64,000 bases of DNA from NCBI GenBank assembly GCA_000320545.1, contig ADNK01001083.1:57501-121500 (forward strand), in the 5' to 3' direction. Both the position numbers and the translations under genes were made by a program. Each line of letters starts with the position of its first letter. Positions within the stretch are counted from its first letter, which is position 1. The notes under the pieces were generated by a model, which saw only the letters and a list, made by a program, of their open reading frames with translations, made no database searches and was not told the origin of the DNA. The stretch comes from Bigelowiella natans CCMP2755. Its lineage: Eukaryota; Cercozoa; Chlorarachniophyceae. Positions 62,353 through 64,000 of the stretch are shown here, piece by piece.

Positions 62353-64000
62353 ATGACTATGAAAGGTACATTCATCCCGATACACAGTCTCCAACAACAC
62401 AGCGGCCAACAACAACCGCCCCAGTCGCAGAAGCTGTCACATATGCTCCTACATCCTCCCCAACAATGTCTCCAACACGTCCCAGAGCCATGAATCTTGC
62501 TTTAGGTAAACCAACAGAGCAGAGTGACACGTATCCAGGAAACGGCGGCGTATCATCGAGAGCTGTCGATGGCAACGTAAATCCTGATTGGGGTGGATCT
62601 TCCTGTACGCACACCCACGTCATCGATCCATCTTGGTGGCGAGTTAATCTCACTGCTGTACACCCTATTGCTGTTGTTCGTATCTTGAATCGAAGAGATT
62701 GTTGCTGGGATCGTCTACAGTTCTTCGAGGTGAGAATTAGCAACAGCTCTGCGCAAAATGCGAGTTACCATACTTGCAATCCAGGGGGATACCCTTACGA
62801 CATCCCTGCGGGAGGCTGGGCTGAGGTTACTTGCGGTGGAGTCGCAGGTGAGCTCGTGACTATCGTAAAGCCTCAATTCAACGGAGCGTTAACACTCTGC
62901 GAGGTCGAGGTTTATAACACTTCGGCGGCATCGTTGACGGTGCACCCAACCGTCTGCCCAACAACGCTCGCTCCCTCCACTCGCATACCAACGACCGGAA
63001 TGCCCACCACGTTGTCCCCGATAACACTTTCACCGACAACAATCGATTCATTGTCGCCATTCATCGTGTCCGAAGATCAATGCCGTCGGGGTTGCGATGA
63101 TAACCCCTTGTGTAAGCTCTACCTCTGGAGGAACGACGACTATGCTGCGCACTGCATTCACTACTCAAATTGCACGGCAATATTAGACTACACAAATACA
63201 AGCCATCCCATCACCAATGATCCAAGAAGCTCGGTGAAGCTATACAAGAAGGTCGGCAACGGATGGAAAAGCCTCGCGGACATGAGTACACCACCTGCAG
63301 ACTATCAATGCGGAGCAGGTGATAGAGGAGGGGCCATGTTTCCAAAGTTTTCCAAAAAAATCCAACACACTAGTGACTAAAATTGACTGAGTTGGCATGA
63401 AAGCATATTTCCCCCTCTGTATTCAGGACGCTATCGCCACGCGGCTGTCGCCATTGGACATGACCTATATGTTATCGGAGGGACGTGTCTTGTAGGCCCT
63501 ATCACATACGGCCTCAGAAACCTCAAATCGATGATAGTTTACAGGTAATTTGGAAGAAGAAGAAGAAGTAGACATCGAGATACAAATAATGTGTGTTTAT
63601 GAAATGCAATAATTCACAAATACATAAAATAAGCGTATATACGATGAACTCAACGGGATAAATTTAGAATGGTAATTAAGTATCTCTCTCTCTCTCTCTC
63701 TCTCCCTCTCTGTGTGTGTGTGGGTTGGCAAGAATAATTGAAAACATAATATACCCATGCTGTTACAGTGCGGCGAATGGAACATGGTCTGATTCCGTTG
63801 CCATGCCCGAAGCTCGGGCAGAAATGGCTGTTGCAGTCGTCAATCAAAGAATATATGTTATGGGTGGAAACTCTGATGGTCTGACAGTGAACGGTCTTCA
63901 GACATCTCTTATCTACGACACCACAACAAAAGCATGGTCCACAGGACCGAATCTCGATCGAGAACGCTTCAGTGCAGCAGCGGTATGTGTTCTGCTCTCG
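61575..64000 (+). CDS. Secreted kelch / F-type lectin / PAN-like protein (3' end beyond window)
   Basis: Exons 61575-61826, 61951-62088, about 62367-63318, 63427-63544 and 63769-63982, then the window ends in an intron. The start at 61575 or 61593 leads into a signal peptide (LTALLCFFAQLPLVSG). Kelch motifs follow (LWVLGGMTDDF with TWLYDPIAKQW, then LYMVGGRND). The large middle exon has a Thr/Pro-rich linker (TQRPTTTAPV, SPTMSPTRP), then an F-type lectin domain starting NLALGKP with AVDGN and the full fucose-binding pattern H-x24-R-x-D-x4-R (RRDCCWDR). A second Thr/Pro linker and a Cys-rich PAN/apple-like segment (CRRGCDDNPLCKLYLW, then HCIHYSNC) come next. Kelch motifs resume (LYVIGG, IYVMGG). 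Several Asn-x-Ser/Thr sites fit secretion. It is probably a cell-surface or extracellular sugar-binding protein. The junction into the large exon is not settled: an exon may be missing near the TA/GT tract at 62232-62350. Confidence 0.82.
62232..62350. repeat. Two (TA)n tracts ending in (GT)n
   Basis: TA tracts at about 62232-62265 and 62298-62334 followed by GT units, inside the intron before the lectin exon. Confidence 0.95.
63680..63722. repeat. (TC)n(TG)n compound tract in intron
   Basis: TC units running into TG units in the intron 63545-63768. Confidence 0.9.

Overview
The window is nuclear DNA from an intron-rich eukaryote, most likely a single-celled or algal protist. No prokaryotic operon or Shine-Dalgarno logic is visible. 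Coding sequence is cut into many short exons, often 30-150 nt, joined by GT-AG introns with consistent phase. Introns and intergenic DNA are full of microsatellites (TA, CA/GT, GA/CT, triplets) and G or C homopolymers. Thr/Pro/Ser-Pro linkers, an F-type lectin domain and a Mis18/Yippee-type domain fit a protist. I cannot name the species.

Exon chains below were built by hand from splice consensus, phase and family similarity; nothing was aligned by software. Layout, left to right: a minus-strand gene for an unrecognised helical protein (4.0-6.1 kb). A minus-strand fusion of a beta-tent zinc domain (Yippee/Mis18/CULT-like) with a class C beta-lactamase-like serine hydrolase (11.95-13.92 kb), divergent from a small roadblock-fold protein with a myristoylation/palmitoylation N-terminus (14.6-16.0 kb, plus). 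A very large kelch-BTB gene of about 38 exons (17.0-28.3 kb, minus). An ankyrin protein with a presequence-like N-terminus (29.9-31.5 kb, plus). A glutamate carboxypeptidase II-like M28 metallopeptidase (32.2-41.7 kb, minus), divergent from an SNM1-type DNA cross-link repair nuclease (42.4-47.6 kb, plus). A PTC7-like PP2C phosphatase (48.7-50.8 kb, minus). A poorly resolved stretch (51-53.5 kb), a small ankyrin gene (53.5-54.5 kb, plus), two multi-span membrane protein genes (55.3-56.7 and 57.9-60.8 kb, minus), and the 5' part of a secreted kelch / F-type lectin protein that runs off the right edge (61.6 kb onward, plus).

The genes do not form an obvious pathway; the order looks like ordinary eukaryotic gene order with divergent and convergent pairs. 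Recurrent themes are kelch and ankyrin scaffolds, ubiquitin-linked modules (BTB adaptor, UBZ fingers) and membrane-anchored enzymes. Convergent 3' spacers share a distinctive CTAG/GCTAGC/CATGC-rich composition. The most novel-looking items are the beta-tent/serine-hydrolase fusion, the kelch/fucolectin/PAN secreted protein and the carboxypeptidase with a C-terminal instead of N-terminal membrane anchor.
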